Source of the DNA: Flammeovirgaceae bacterium UBA2366
GTDB taxonomy: Bacteria > Bacteroidota > Bacteroidia > Cytophagales > Cyclobacteriaceae
Reading direction: 5' to 3'
Length of the DNA: 64,000 bases
Assembly: GCA_002344065.1 (NCBI GenBank)
Contig: DDTK01000011.1
Span: 620,001 to 684,000, forward strand
Shown here: in pieces, positions 19,701 through 27,577 of the stretch
Layout: each line of letters opens with the position of its first letter
How positions within the stretch are numbered: position 1 is the first letter of the stretch
The notes under the pieces: generated by a model
What the model saw: the letters and a program-made list of their open reading frames with translations, nothing else
Databases searched by the model: none
Told to the model about the DNA's origin: nothing
Made by a program: the position numbers and the translations under genes

Positions 19701-20404
19701 TGATGGTGCTTGATCATGAGTATGGAAAAGATGTGATGCAAAACCGGTTAAAGTATTCGCTTGACCGTTATCTGCGCGGACGTAGTAGTGAAAGCAAGTT
19801 TGAAGAAACCTTATTAAACAATGATTCACGCGCGTACGTATGGTATGACAAAGGATCGTTGATTTTATATGCCCTGCAGGATTACATCGGTGAAGAGAAT
19901 TTAAACAGTGGTTTTAAGAAGTTTATTGACACTGCTGCCTTCCGGCAGAATCCTCCATTTGCAACCTCTAATGAATGGTACAGTTATATTAAAGAAGTAA
20001 CACCCGATTCCATGCAGTATTACCTGCAAGATTCATTCGAGAAAATTACGCTGTACGAGAACCGGGTAACCAAGGCTACCTATGAAGAACTCGCTGAAAA
20101 TAAGTTCAAGGTGAACCTTACCGTGCAAACAAAGAAGATATACTACGACAGTGCAGGTCGTGATATAAGCGAAGGCAAGGGAAAAGACCTGATTGAGATC
20201 GGCATTTTTGCTGAGGATAATAAGAATGACAAAGGCATGACACAGAAAACACCGCTGTACCTGAAGAAACATTGGCTGACACCCGGTGAACATACGCTTG
20301 AATTTACGGTAGACAAGAAACCGGTTAAGGCGGGTATTGATCCTTATAATAAGCTGATCGACCGCATACCGGAGGATAATGTGAAAGCGGTAGAAAAAAA
20401 GTAG
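16784..20404 (+). CDS. ABC-2 permease fused to an M1-family aminopeptidase
   Basis: The protein has 1206 residues. The first ~590 contain about twelve hydrophobic helices in two ABC-2-like sets separated by a charged loop near 270-300. The C-terminal half is a gluzincin aminopeptidase domain with zinc ligands H941 and H945 in HEVAHQWWGH and E965 in ISESMAEY. I count 19 residues between the second His and the Glu, one more than the usual M1 spacing; as I recall this is a trait of these fusions. A variant exopeptidase loop (FAQSFPNTVPYSES) replaces GAMEN. The peptidase domain follows the last helix and is probably extracytoplasmic. Cleavage of a transported peptide is plausible but unproven. 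Confidence 0.92.
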   Translation: MFLSIFLFELKYRLKRPATWAYFGILFLFAFTVGIYGSGPASEKTFVNSPHAIATMLAIMSIFQILMASAIMGVPIYRDLEYQTKDYFFTYPIREKAYFMGRYLGSFVILFIVCTGFIFGLWSGEPLGLLSGEIEPERYGPFKLSHYLYPLLVITLPNIFFSGTIFFALVALTRKILSTYVASVLLFIGYLVAVTLSQDLDNKNLVDILDPFAFTTYQNATKYWTPYEQNNLLIPLQGNFLINRMVWIGFSLALFAFTYFRFSFKSFLEVSLGGAKKTDDRDEKKMRSLADLPVVQKAYSQTIFIKKLFRLAFLEFRNITKDFYFIAILLAGVLFLFLDGWFGDITFGTPSLPLTYYMLEVKDFNYIIFVFIIIIFYTGEVVHRDKAVHYSNIADALPIPNWVVYGSKFLSLALISFVLVNLVLVCGVLNQIIKGYFNFQFSMYFTDLYLIELPEYLQLIMLAFIVHILVNNKFIGHVVSIGIWVAMFGLRNFAELDYNLFFYSYTPGYRVSDMNGFGHFLEPLTWFNVYWLSLGIIFLIIGNLFWNRGSETGFKARIKLMKQRFSKTSAASLSFFTLLWLGSGAFIYYNVSVLNTYRTNKESIKIGVEFEKKYKKYEFFAQPKVTDLKINMDLYPEERAARAYGKFVLVNKTNHPIDSLMLEHGSDMTIEMLRIEGTDLQRVLEDKTNSIYFYLLPKTMQPGDTLLMEVQVDARYKGFPNNGLGRLMVYNGTFFDLRIFPSFGYSGDKINSDKERKKHGLPKKDYSAPPQNDPYGLSTLLFNNDADYVTFEATVSTSADQLAVAPGYLEKEWEENGRKYYHYKMNSEMDLFANFSSARYAVLRDTWKGDNNEEVNIEIFHHPTHTYNLDRFIKSVKASLDYFSKNFSPYQYTQMRILEFPRYASFAQSFPNTVPYSESFGWAADFSDPNKTDYVFYVTAHEVAHQWWGHQVTPSFTRGANQISESMAEYAALMVLDHEYGKDVMQNRLKYSLDRYLRGRSSESKFEETLLNNDSRAYVWYDKGSLILYALQDYIGEENLNSGFKKFIDTAAFRQNPPFATSNEWYSYIKEVTPDSMQYYLQDSFEKITLYENRVTKATYEELAENKFKVNLTVQTKKIYYDSAGRDISEGKGKDLIEIGIFAEDNKNDKGMTQKTPLYLKKHWLTPGEHTLEFTVDKKPVKAGIDPYNKLIDRIPEDNVKAVEKK

Positions 20405-20445
20405 AACAGATGATTTATATCAGGTTGTAACACTGATCACCATCA

Positions 20446-20487
20446 TATCGATTAACTAAAATTGAATACACTTTTAGTTAATCGATA
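20446..20487. promoter_or_regulatory. Perfect 16-bp inverted repeat upstream of an orphan gene
   Basis: The arms TATCGATTAACTAAAA (20446-20461) and its exact complement (20472-20487) flank a 10-nt centre. A partial third copy, ATAACTAAAATT, follows at once. It lies 41 bp after the stop of the permease fusion and 18 bp before the next ATG. There is no T run, so an operator is at least as likely as a terminator. Confidence 0.55.
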
Positions 20488-20505
20488 ACTAAAATTTATA
20501 CAGCC

Positions 20506-20928
20506 ATGATTTCAGTAACAGGAGCAACCGGAAAGTACATATTGCAACCCAGCTTAATCGCCATGCACCGCGAAAGTGTGGAGTGGATTTCAGCCACTGA
20601 ACTCTGGAAACGGGAATTAGCATTCTTCCAAAATCTGCTCGATCAGCATGCCCCGAAAATGGATCATGTTGAGTTCAAGAAACAAGTTGATCATTACCAG
20701 CACCTGATTACCTATTACAATGGCGAATTGGTTGATCTTTTGCGCAAAAAACTGAAAGACCATGAAAAGCAGCTTGCCGTCATGCTTCAGGAACTAAACG
20801 AATCCGACACAAAATACTTTAAGGATCATGCCGGTATTATTGAAGAAGTATCAGCCTTTGCCAAAGTATTTGCTGAGTTTAAACATGGATTCTTTGCCTT
20901 TATTGAAAAGGGGTTTAGTGCGTATTAG
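20506..20928 (+). CDS. Hypothetical helical protein
   Basis: The protein has 140 residues, no signal peptide and no membrane segment. After a short N-terminal stretch it is almost wholly helical and amphipathic, with many His, Lys and Glu residues (for example MDHVEFKKQVDHYQHL and LLRKKLKDHEKQLAVML), suggesting a coiled coil or four-helix bundle. I do not recognise a family. The first ten residues (MISVTGATGK) may not be native, but no better start is evident. It sits alone between the ABC/M1 operon and fabH, preceded by a 16-bp dyad. Confidence 0.65.
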   Translation: MISVTGATGKYILQPSLIAMHRESVEWISATELWKRELAFFQNLLDQHAPKMDHVEFKKQVDHYQHLITYYNGELVDLLRKKLKDHEKQLAVMLQELNESDTKYFKDHAGIIEEVSAFAKVFAEFKHGFFAFIEKGFSAY

Positions 20929-20953
20929 GGTTAAATTAGGTTCGAGTAGAATT

Positions 20954-20985
20954 AGCTCAAAGCTTTCAGCCTAAAGCTTTGAGCT
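20954..20985. repeat. Palindromic intergenic repeat, AGCTT family
   Basis: AGCTCAAAGCTTT (20954-20966) and AAAGCTTTGAGCT (20973-20985) form 13-bp perfect arms around a 6-nt loop. It resembles the AGCT-rich element near 6780 and lies between the 140-residue orphan and fabH. Confidence 0.65.
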
Positions 20986-21085
20986 TTCAGCATGCAACAC
21001 GAAACGCGTACCCATAACTATTCCCCTAACACCCATTAGGTTTACGTAACATTTCCTTAACTTCGGCCGCGTTAACAGGCTATCT

Positions 21086-22084
21086 ATGCAGTATTCTAAA
21101 ATTGTGGGCCTCGGCCACCACGTTCCTGAGAAAGTGATCACCAACGACTATCTATCGTCCATCATGGACACCAATAATGAGTGGATCGTTGAACGAACCG
21201 GTATCCATGAACGCAGATGGGTTGATCCGGCCAAGGATACAGTAGCGAACATGGCAGCAAAAGCCAGTAGGATGGCGCTGCAGCGTGCGGGATTAACGGA
21301 AAAGGAAGTAGAGTTTATCGTCTTCGCTACCATTACACCAGACTATTTCTTTCCAGGTTCGGGTGTGTTGCTGCAGCGCGAATTAGGGCTGGAGAGCATT
21401 GGCGCGCTGGACTTACGCAACGCTTGTTCAGGATTTATCTATGCTCTGTCTGTTGCCGATCAGTTTATCAAAACAGGTATGTACAAAACTATACTGGTGG
21501 TGGGCGCTGAAATACAATCGACAGCTATTGATTTGAGTACGCGCGGCCGTAATACCGCAGTGATCTTTGCTGATGGTGCTGGCGCAGCTGTTCTTCAACC
21601 TTCTGATAAACCCGGAATACTTTCAACACACCTTCATTCCGATGGACGCTTTGCAGAAGAACTTTACGTACGTGATCCTGGCAGCAGCCGGCCGCGTGAA
21701 GAACGCCAGCCTGAACAAATTCTGGACACTACACATTACAAAGTAGTGATGAACGGAAACCAGGTATTTAAACATGCGGTAGTTCGCTTTATGGAAGTAA
21801 TTAAAGAAGCACTGGCCGCCAATAACATGACCAAAGCGGATATAAATCTATTGGTACCCCATCAGGCCAACCTGCGCATCAGCCAGTATATTCAGGAGAA
21901 GATGGAGCTAAGCCCCGAAAAGGTATACAACAACATTATGCGGTATGGAAACACCACTGCGGCCTCTATACCCATTGCGATGAGCGAGGCCTGGGAAGAA
22001 GGGAAAATCAAAGAAAATGACGTAATTTGTTTAGCCGCATTTGGCAGTGGCTTTACGTGGGCTTCTGCTTTAATACGGTGGTAA
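21086..22084 (+). CDS. fabH: 3-oxoacyl-ACP synthase III (FabH-type)
   Basis: This thiolase-fold enzyme starts fatty-acid synthesis by condensing an acyl-CoA with malonyl-ACP. The 332-residue protein has the nucleophile C114 in RNACSGF, the His in VPHQANLR and the Asn in RYGNTTAAS, the three catalytic residues of FabH. Length is normal. It is not in a fatty-acid gene cluster, so it may be an additional FabH paralogue with its own acyl preference. Palindromic repeats flank it on both sides. A role in a secondary lipid pathway cannot be excluded. Confidence 0.93.
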   Translation: MQYSKIVGLGHHVPEKVITNDYLSSIMDTNNEWIVERTGIHERRWVDPAKDTVANMAAKASRMALQRAGLTEKEVEFIVFATITPDYFFPGSGVLLQRELGLESIGALDLRNACSGFIYALSVADQFIKTGMYKTILVVGAEIQSTAIDLSTRGRNTAVIFADGAGAAVLQPSDKPGILSTHLHSDGRFAEELYVRDPGSSRPREERQPEQILDTTHYKVVMNGNQVFKHAVVRFMEVIKEALAANNMTKADINLLVPHQANLRISQYIQEKMELSPEKVYNNIMRYGNTTAASIPIAMSEAWEEGKIKENDVICLAAFGSGFTWASALIRW

Positions 22085-22090
22085 AATAAT

Positions 22091-22201
22091 TCAGGATTCA
22101 AAATTTATAATTCAAGATTAAAGGGCGTTTACTCATGATGCCTAAGTCATGTAAAAAGTCTAAGAATTTTAAATATTGAATCTTGAATCTTGAATCTTGA
22201 A
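22091..22201. repeat. Palindromic element with tandem TTGAATC heptamers
   Basis: Three tandem TTGAATC units plus a partial fourth fill 22176-22201. The inverse ATTCAAGATT lies near 22110-22119 and ATTCAAAATTT near 22096, so the gap forms one large dyad. It lies between fabH and a 74-codon gene. Confidence 0.55.
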
Positions 22202-22209
22202 ACAACCCC

Positions 22210-22434
22210 ATGAAAACATCAACCTACAACCCCAGTCCCCTTGAGGTAGATTTTGCAAATGCTTTGTTCATCCTTCAAAAAGAGTTGGAAAAGCACTTGC
22301 AGGATAATCACATTGTTAATGTGGAAACACAACTCAATCGCGACAATCCTTCCGTAAAATTCAGTTTACTGGATAAAGATGGTGACCCCCACGAGGTAGT
22401 GCTGCGGGTGATCCAAATACCGGATAAATTTTAG
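22210..22434 (+). CDS. Small hypothetical protein
   Basis: The 74-residue protein has predicted helices in the first half (LEVDFANALFILQKELEKHL). A beta-rich second half follows (VKFSLLDKDGDPHEVVLRV), ending in KF. It has no signal peptide or membrane segment and I do not recognise a family. Its codon use and regular alternation of secondary structure make it a credible gene. It follows fabH in the same direction after 125 bp that hold a palindromic repeat, and is tail to tail with the M16 peptidase. Confidence 0.7.
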   Translation: MKTSTYNPSPLEVDFANALFILQKELEKHLQDNHIVNVETQLNRDNPSVKFSLLDKDGDPHEVVLRVIQIPDKF

Positions 22435-22452
22435 GATGAAATTATCTCTACA

Positions 22453-22479
22453 CCTCTAAGATCTTAAAGATCTTAGAGG
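22453..22479. repeat. Perfect 27-nt palindrome between convergent genes
   Basis: CCTCTAAGATCTT and AAGATCTTAGAGG are exact inverses around one central A. The site lies between the stops of the 74-codon gene and the M16 peptidase gene. It may act as a two-way terminator, but there is no T run, so a palindromic repeat is an equal option. Confidence 0.6.
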
Positions 22480-22500
22480 CATAAGACAGTTACTTAACTC

Positions 22501-25461
22501 CTATTGATTTGGAGCTTCCAGGTTTATTTTCCGTTGCTTTTCATACCCAAAAATCTCATCCAACGAAAGCTCTTTCACTTTACCATATTTCGACAGATCT
22601 TTCAGGTTAACCTTATCCCGACTTGTTATCAGCACCAGGTTGTACTTTTTGTTTTTGATGTTTTCTTCCTGAAATTTTTTAATATCGGCCAAGGTCATAT
22701 TCTTCACTTGCTCATAAACATCCTTACGAATATCATAATTTAATCCACGCTTTTCAGCGGTAAGGTAATTGAACAATACACTTTGCTTAACAATGCGCTC
22801 ACTTTCAATCACACTTAATACGGCTTCTTTAGCTTCCTTAAAACCATCTTCGGTTTCGGGCATGGTATAAATAATGTTACGCAATGCATTTAATGACTCC
22901 GCCTGTTTGTCGGCCTGTGTACCAATGTAACCAAAGAATGAATCTGTTCCGGAGGCCTTTGACGCAGTCTGGTAGGATGTAAATGTTCCGTATGCCAAAC
23001 CCTGTGCTTCGCGTAACTCGCGAAATACCTGTGAGCCCATGTACTCATTATACAACCGGCTGTACGGCATCTTGGCCTTATCGAACTTATCGCCTTTAAT
23101 CATGAATACCGCTTCTGTCTGCACCATATCGTAATGTGTCCAGTATACAGCGGGATCGGTTACATCCACCATAGCAAAATCACGCGCAGGCGGAACGTCA
23201 TTTAAGGTTTCAGGCAACACGTGTAACCTTTGAAGCGAAGCCAGTAACGTTTGATCATTCAGTGGACCATAGTACAATACTTTGTGCTTCATTTTTGTGA
23301 AACCCTTAATGATATTAACCAACTCATCGGCTTGAAGTTTACGCAGGTCGCTGTTGCTCAGCACATTGGTAAAGGGGGAATTTGCCCCATACAAACCATA
23401 GTTCATAAGACCATCAAACATGATTGCATATTTATCCTTTTTGGTGTCATCACGTTTCTTGAAAATATCATCAATCATATTTTTTAATGCTTGCTCATCG
23501 GCCTTTGCATTCGTGAGCAAGTCTTCCATAATAGCAATGGACTTATCCATATTTTCAGAAAGACCTTCCAGCGTAATATACGTTTGGTCTTCTGCGGCAA
23601 AAACACTAAAGCCACATCCAATTTTATATAATTCCTTTTTTATGTCTTCGGCTGATAATTTATCCGTGCCCAAAAATTCAAGATATTCAACAGCCACCCG
23701 AAACTTTGGATCATTATTCGTACCTGCATCCAGCAGGTAATACAGTCTGAATAAATCATTCTCTTTATTTTGATTGTACAATACCGGAACATCTTGCCGC
23801 AAAGACAGCTTGCGTATATCCTTTTCATAATCCAGGAATACCGGCTGCAATTTATCTACTGGTTTTTTTGAAATGGCTTCATGAAAAGGTGACCGATCCT
23901 CTTTATTCAGAACCACCTTGGTAATGGAGGGTTTCACCACCTTTTTTTCATTCGGATCCTTTCCCGTTACCTTTTTGATCAGGATGTAATTATTTCCATA
24001 ATGTTCGTTGGCAAATTTCACCACATCCTCCTTTTTAAATTTGCGAAGTGCTTCAATCTCTCCAACATAAGTTGCCCAATCCATTCCATTGGTAAAAGCT
24101 GTTACCATTTCATCCGAACGTGCGTAGTTGTTTTCGTACCCACGGATTTTATTCTTTTTTAAATCGTTCACCACCGCATCGAGCAGCCAATCTTCAAAAT
24201 CACCTTTCTTCACCAATTCAATTTGCTCAAGAAATAAGTCCCGAACCTGATCAAGCGTTTGTCCTTCCTTAGGTTTACCATTAAACACATGCAGGTTATA
24301 GTCATTAATATCATAAACAAATGAACCGGGCTCTATAACGCGTTGTTTTTGTTTTAGGTTAATATCGATCAATCCTGCCTTTGAGTTTGCCAGAATCATA
24401 TCGGTTAACCGAAGCAACTGGTACTCTTTTGAGTTGCGGCCCGGAAACCGATACGCCATATATATCCATTCGGCATCCGGACCGATTACTTCAACTTCTG
24501 TTGGTGAAATTATCGGAGCTTCTTCCACCACATTCCACGGCTCAAGCGATTCATTAGCCTCCCAGTCAGAAAAATACTTATCTACCAGCGCAATAGTTTT
24601 ATCATAGTCCAGGTCACCGCTTAAACAAACAGCCACATTGTTCGGCCGATAATACTTTGTAAAATAGTTTTTGATTTCTGTTATAGAAGGGTTCTTCAGG
24701 TGGTCAATGGTGCCAATAACAGTTTGTGTACCATATGGATGCTTTTTAAAAGCTGCCTCAAACATGGCTTCAAAACTTTTCCAATAGTCGTTATCCAGGC
24801 TTCCGTTCTTTTCTTCATACACGGCTTCCAACTCTGTATGAAACAGGCGTGGCACAATAGTACGGAAGCGACTGGCTTCGATCTGCAACCAATTGTCCAA
24901 CTGGTTAGCGGGTATATCATTGATGTAAACGGTTCGATCTTCCGTGGTATAGGCATTCAAGCCACGACCACCAAGTTCCGTAATCATTTTATCATACTCA
25001 CTGGCGATGGCCAGTTTTGCGGCATCATTGGAGTATTGATCAATCTTCTTATAATAATTCACCCGTTCCATGGAATCAGTAAGCGTACGGTAGTGCTCGA
25101 ACATGCGCTCAATACTGTCAAGCATTACCTTCTCCTTCGCCCAATCCAATGTTCCGAACTCATCGCTTCCTTTAAACATTATGTGCTCCAAATAATGAGC
25201 TAACCCAGTTGCATCGGCCGGATCATTCTTTCCGCCCGCTTTCACCGCTATTTGCGTATAAATTCTTGGGGCTGCATTATACTGGCTCAGGTAAACCTTT
25301 AAGCCGTTTTTCAGGGTGTAAATGCGCGTTTGAAGCGGATCGTTGGTAACATACTCGTACGTATAACCTCCGCTTTCACCTGTTTTGGTTTCAAATTTTG
25401 CTTTTTCCGTGCAGGAAAGGACCGTCCAAATAAGGACACCGATGAGAAAGAATCTTTTCAT
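22501..25461 (-). CDS. M16-family zinc metallopeptidase, lipoprotein
   Basis: This 986-residue pitrilysin/insulinase-type peptidase has the inverted zinc motif H89-Y-L-E92-H93 in GLAHYLEHIMFKG and the distal Glu in ELEAVYEEKNGSLDN. Two M16 repeats are present: an active N-terminal half and a C-terminal half without HxxEH, which ends in a RELREAQGLAYG strand typical of the family. The N-terminus is a lipoprotein signal (LIWTVLSC), so it probably acts on peptides in the periplasm while anchored to a membrane. It is monocistronic and divergent from the S41 peptidase gene. Confidence 0.93.
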   Translation of the reverse strand: MKRFFLIGVLIWTVLSCTEKAKFETKTGESGGYTYEYVTNDPLQTRIYTLKNGLKVYLSQYNAAPRIYTQIAVKAGGKNDPADATGLAHYLEHIMFKGSDEFGTLDWAKEKVMLDSIERMFEHYRTLTDSMERVNYYKKIDQYSNDAAKLAIASEYDKMITELGGRGLNAYTTEDRTVYINDIPANQLDNWLQIEASRFRTIVPRLFHTELEAVYEEKNGSLDNDYWKSFEAMFEAAFKKHPYGTQTVIGTIDHLKNPSITEIKNYFTKYYRPNNVAVCLSGDLDYDKTIALVDKYFSDWEANESLEPWNVVEEAPIISPTEVEVIGPDAEWIYMAYRFPGRNSKEYQLLRLTDMILANSKAGLIDINLKQKQRVIEPGSFVYDINDYNLHVFNGKPKEGQTLDQVRDLFLEQIELVKKGDFEDWLLDAVVNDLKKNKIRGYENNYARSDEMVTAFTNGMDWATYVGEIEALRKFKKEDVVKFANEHYGNNYILIKKVTGKDPNEKKVVKPSITKVVLNKEDRSPFHEAISKKPVDKLQPVFLDYEKDIRKLSLRQDVPVLYNQNKENDLFRLYYLLDAGTNNDPKFRVAVEYLEFLGTDKLSAEDIKKELYKIGCGFSVFAAEDQTYITLEGLSENMDKSIAIMEDLLTNAKADEQALKNMIDDIFKKRDDTKKDKYAIMFDGLMNYGLYGANSPFTNVLSNSDLRKLQADELVNIIKGFTKMKHKVLYYGPLNDQTLLASLQRLHVLPETLNDVPPARDFAMVDVTDPAVYWTHYDMVQTEAVFMIKGDKFDKAKMPYSRLYNEYMGSQVFRELREAQGLAYGTFTSYQTASKASGTDSFFGYIGTQADKQAESLNALRNIIYTMPETEDGFKEAKEAVLSVIESERIVKQSVLFNYLTAEKRGLNYDIRKDVYEQVKNMTLADIKKFQEENIKNKKYNLVLITSRDKVNLKDLSKYGKVKELSLDEIFGYEKQRKINLEAPNQ

Positions 25462-25659
25462 ACCTATGGGGTTAGTGGAAATCTAAAGTAATGAAAACAT
25501 CTAACGGTGAAAATGGGTATTTATGCTATCCCCTGAGGCTTTTAAACTAAATTCCTAAACATTACATTACATCCTCCACAACCTGACCTTTCAAATCCGT
25601 AATTTTCCGATCAATAAATGAGTGTATCAAATCTGCCATACCGTGCGTTAAATTGAATT

Positions 25660-27318
25660 ATGGAATACGTGAAGAAGAGATTGAAATTTTTTGTAGCCAT
25701 TACCCTGTTGGGTGCTGTTGCCTTAGCGTTTACTCCCCCCGCTGACCGTTACTTCGAAATTGCCAAAAACCTCGACATTTTTGCCACCCTGTTTAAGGAA
25801 GTAAATGCACTGTACGTTGATGATGTTAACCCCAACCTCCTGGTAAAAACCGGCATTGATGCCATGCTTGAATCCCTTGATCCGTATACTAACTACATCC
25901 CGGAAGATCAGGTGGAGGATTTCAGAACCATGAACACCGGACAATACGGTGGCATTGGCGCCATTACACGTGAGTTGGGAGATCGCACCGTAGTTACGAT
26001 GATCATGGAAGGATTTGCCGCTCAAAAAGGTGGTTTAAAAATTGGCGATGAGATAGTAAAGATAAATCAGGTAGAGCTAAGTAATATATCCAGAAGGGAA
26101 GCCGGTAACCTTATGCGCGGCCAGGTAGGTGAAGCGGTAACCTTGACCGTGAAAAGAATTGGTCATGAAAACCCGATTAAGCTTGAGTTTAAGCGCGAGA
26201 AAATTAAACTGAATAACGTACCCTTTTCAGGGATGCTCGATAACAACATTGCTTATATCAAGCTAACGGAGTTCACACCTGATGCCGGTAAAAACGTACG
26301 GGCTGCATTCACCAAACTCAAAGAAAAAAATCCTAAAGGTGTTGTTCTGGATCTGCGTGATAATCCTGGCGGATTATTAATGGAAGCCGTGAATGTTTGC
26401 AATGTATTCTTACCCAAAGGTAAAAAGGTGGTGAGTACAAAGGGTAAGATTACCGACCAGAACGCTACCTATTCTACCCTTGATAACCCGTTAGATCTGG
26501 AAATTCCGGTAGTGGTTCTTATCAACAGAGGCAGTGCATCTGCTTCTGAAATTGTGGCGGGCACCCTACAGGATTATGACCGAGCCATAATAATTGGTGA
26601 GCGGTCATTCGGAAAAGGTTTGGTACAGGTGCCCCGCCCACTTTCGTACAATGCGCAGGTAAAGATTACAACAGCAAAATATTATACCCCTACAGGCCGG
26701 TGTATTCAAGTGCTGGATTACACCCATAGACGTGAAGATGGCAGCGTTGCCTCCATTCCGGATTCTCTTAAAAATGTTTTCAAAACAACCAACGGAAGAA
26801 CGGTATACGATGGCGGTGGCATTGAGCCTGACATTCAGGTTGTACAGGTGGAGGCGCATCCGGTATCACAAACCTTATTTGAGCAGGGTTATATTTTTGA
26901 TTTTTCAACACAGTATGTCTACAATCGAAATAGCCAGCCCGATCCTAAAAGTTTCACGTTAACAACGGAAGAGTATCAGCAATTTGTGACGTGGATGAAA
27001 GGTAAAAAATACAGCTACGAATCCGTGATCGATAAACAATTAATCAGACTGGGAGAAGAAGCTAAACGCGAGCGCTATTATGCAGAATTAAAAACCCAGC
27101 TTGATCAGATAAAATCCAGGGTAGAAGAAAATAAGAAGAATGAATTAATGATCTATAAGGATCAGATAAAATCGCTTCTGGAAGAAGATATTATCGCGCG
27201 CTATCATTATGAGCGTGGAGTAGTGGAAATAAGCTTCAAGTATGATCAGGATCTCAAAAAATCAACTGAGATCTTAACCAACACAGCTCAGTACAAGAAA
27301 ATGCTGAATATTCATTAA
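25660..27318 (+). CDS. S41-family carboxyl-terminal processing peptidase
   Basis: The protein has 552 residues. An N-terminal hydrophobic segment (FFVAITLLGAVALAF) acts as signal or anchor. A Ctp N-terminal helical region follows, then a PDZ domain (about 90-170, YGGIGA and GLKIGDEIVKIN). The S41 catalytic core has S294 in GSASASE and K319 in SFGKG, at the usual spacing of 25. A charged coiled-coil tail ends the protein. It cleaves C-terminal regions of periplasmic proteins, often in envelope quality control. It is divergent from the M16 peptidase, with 198 bp between starts. Confidence 0.94.
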   Translation: MEYVKKRLKFFVAITLLGAVALAFTPPADRYFEIAKNLDIFATLFKEVNALYVDDVNPNLLVKTGIDAMLESLDPYTNYIPEDQVEDFRTMNTGQYGGIGAITRELGDRTVVTMIMEGFAAQKGGLKIGDEIVKINQVELSNISRREAGNLMRGQVGEAVTLTVKRIGHENPIKLEFKREKIKLNNVPFSGMLDNNIAYIKLTEFTPDAGKNVRAAFTKLKEKNPKGVVLDLRDNPGGLLMEAVNVCNVFLPKGKKVVSTKGKITDQNATYSTLDNPLDLEIPVVVLINRGSASASEIVAGTLQDYDRAIIIGERSFGKGLVQVPRPLSYNAQVKITTAKYYTPTGRCIQVLDYTHRREDGSVASIPDSLKNVFKTTNGRTVYDGGGIEPDIQVVQVEAHPVSQTLFEQGYIFDFSTQYVYNRNSQPDPKSFTLTTEEYQQFVTWMKGKKYSYESVIDKQLIRLGEEAKRERYYAELKTQLDQIKSRVEENKKNELMIYKDQIKSLLEEDIIARYHYERGVVEISFKYDQDLKKSTEILTNTAQYKKMLNIH

Positions 27319-27332
27319 TACCTCACTCCTCT

Positions 27333-27398
27333 TGTCAGGTTGAGCTTGTCGAAACCAGTTTTTAGTGCATAAAACCCTTCGACAAACTCAGCTTGACA
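27333..27398. repeat. Inverted repeat, TGAGCTTGTCGAA family
   Basis: TGTCAGGTTGAGCTTGTCGAA (27333-27353) pairs with the segment at 27378-27398, with 18 of 21 positions complementary. It lies just after the S41 gene and may fold at the end of its mRNA. The word is one I recall as a widespread intergenic repeat, which is an unverified memory. Confidence 0.6.
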
Positions 27399-27448
27399 GA
27401 TGAAAGTAAATTGAGTTGTATTAAATTAATGATGTTACGCATTCAAAC

Positions 27449-27526
27449 TTTGTGTTCCTTAGTGTCTTGGTGTCTTCGTGGCAAAAATCGCGGAATAATA
27501 GCCACGAAGGCACAAAGCCACGAAAG
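27449..27526. repeat. Inverted repeat, TTTGTG..GTGGC family (second copy)
   Basis: GTGTCTTCGTGGC (27470-27482) pairs with GCCACGAAGGCAC (27501-27513) with one mismatch, and outer TTTGTG/CACAAA words extend the dyad. It shares words with the element at 15689-15743. It lies between the convergent S41 and M28 genes. Confidence 0.6.
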
Positions 27527-27577
27527 TTTGACGAAGAAAGATTTCAAGAATACAAAACCATGCGTAACATCAGTAAA

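Noticed and set aside
22176..22201. Tandem TTGAATC heptamers as a CRISPR array
   Set aside because: The units are 7 bp with no spacers and no cas genes are nearby.
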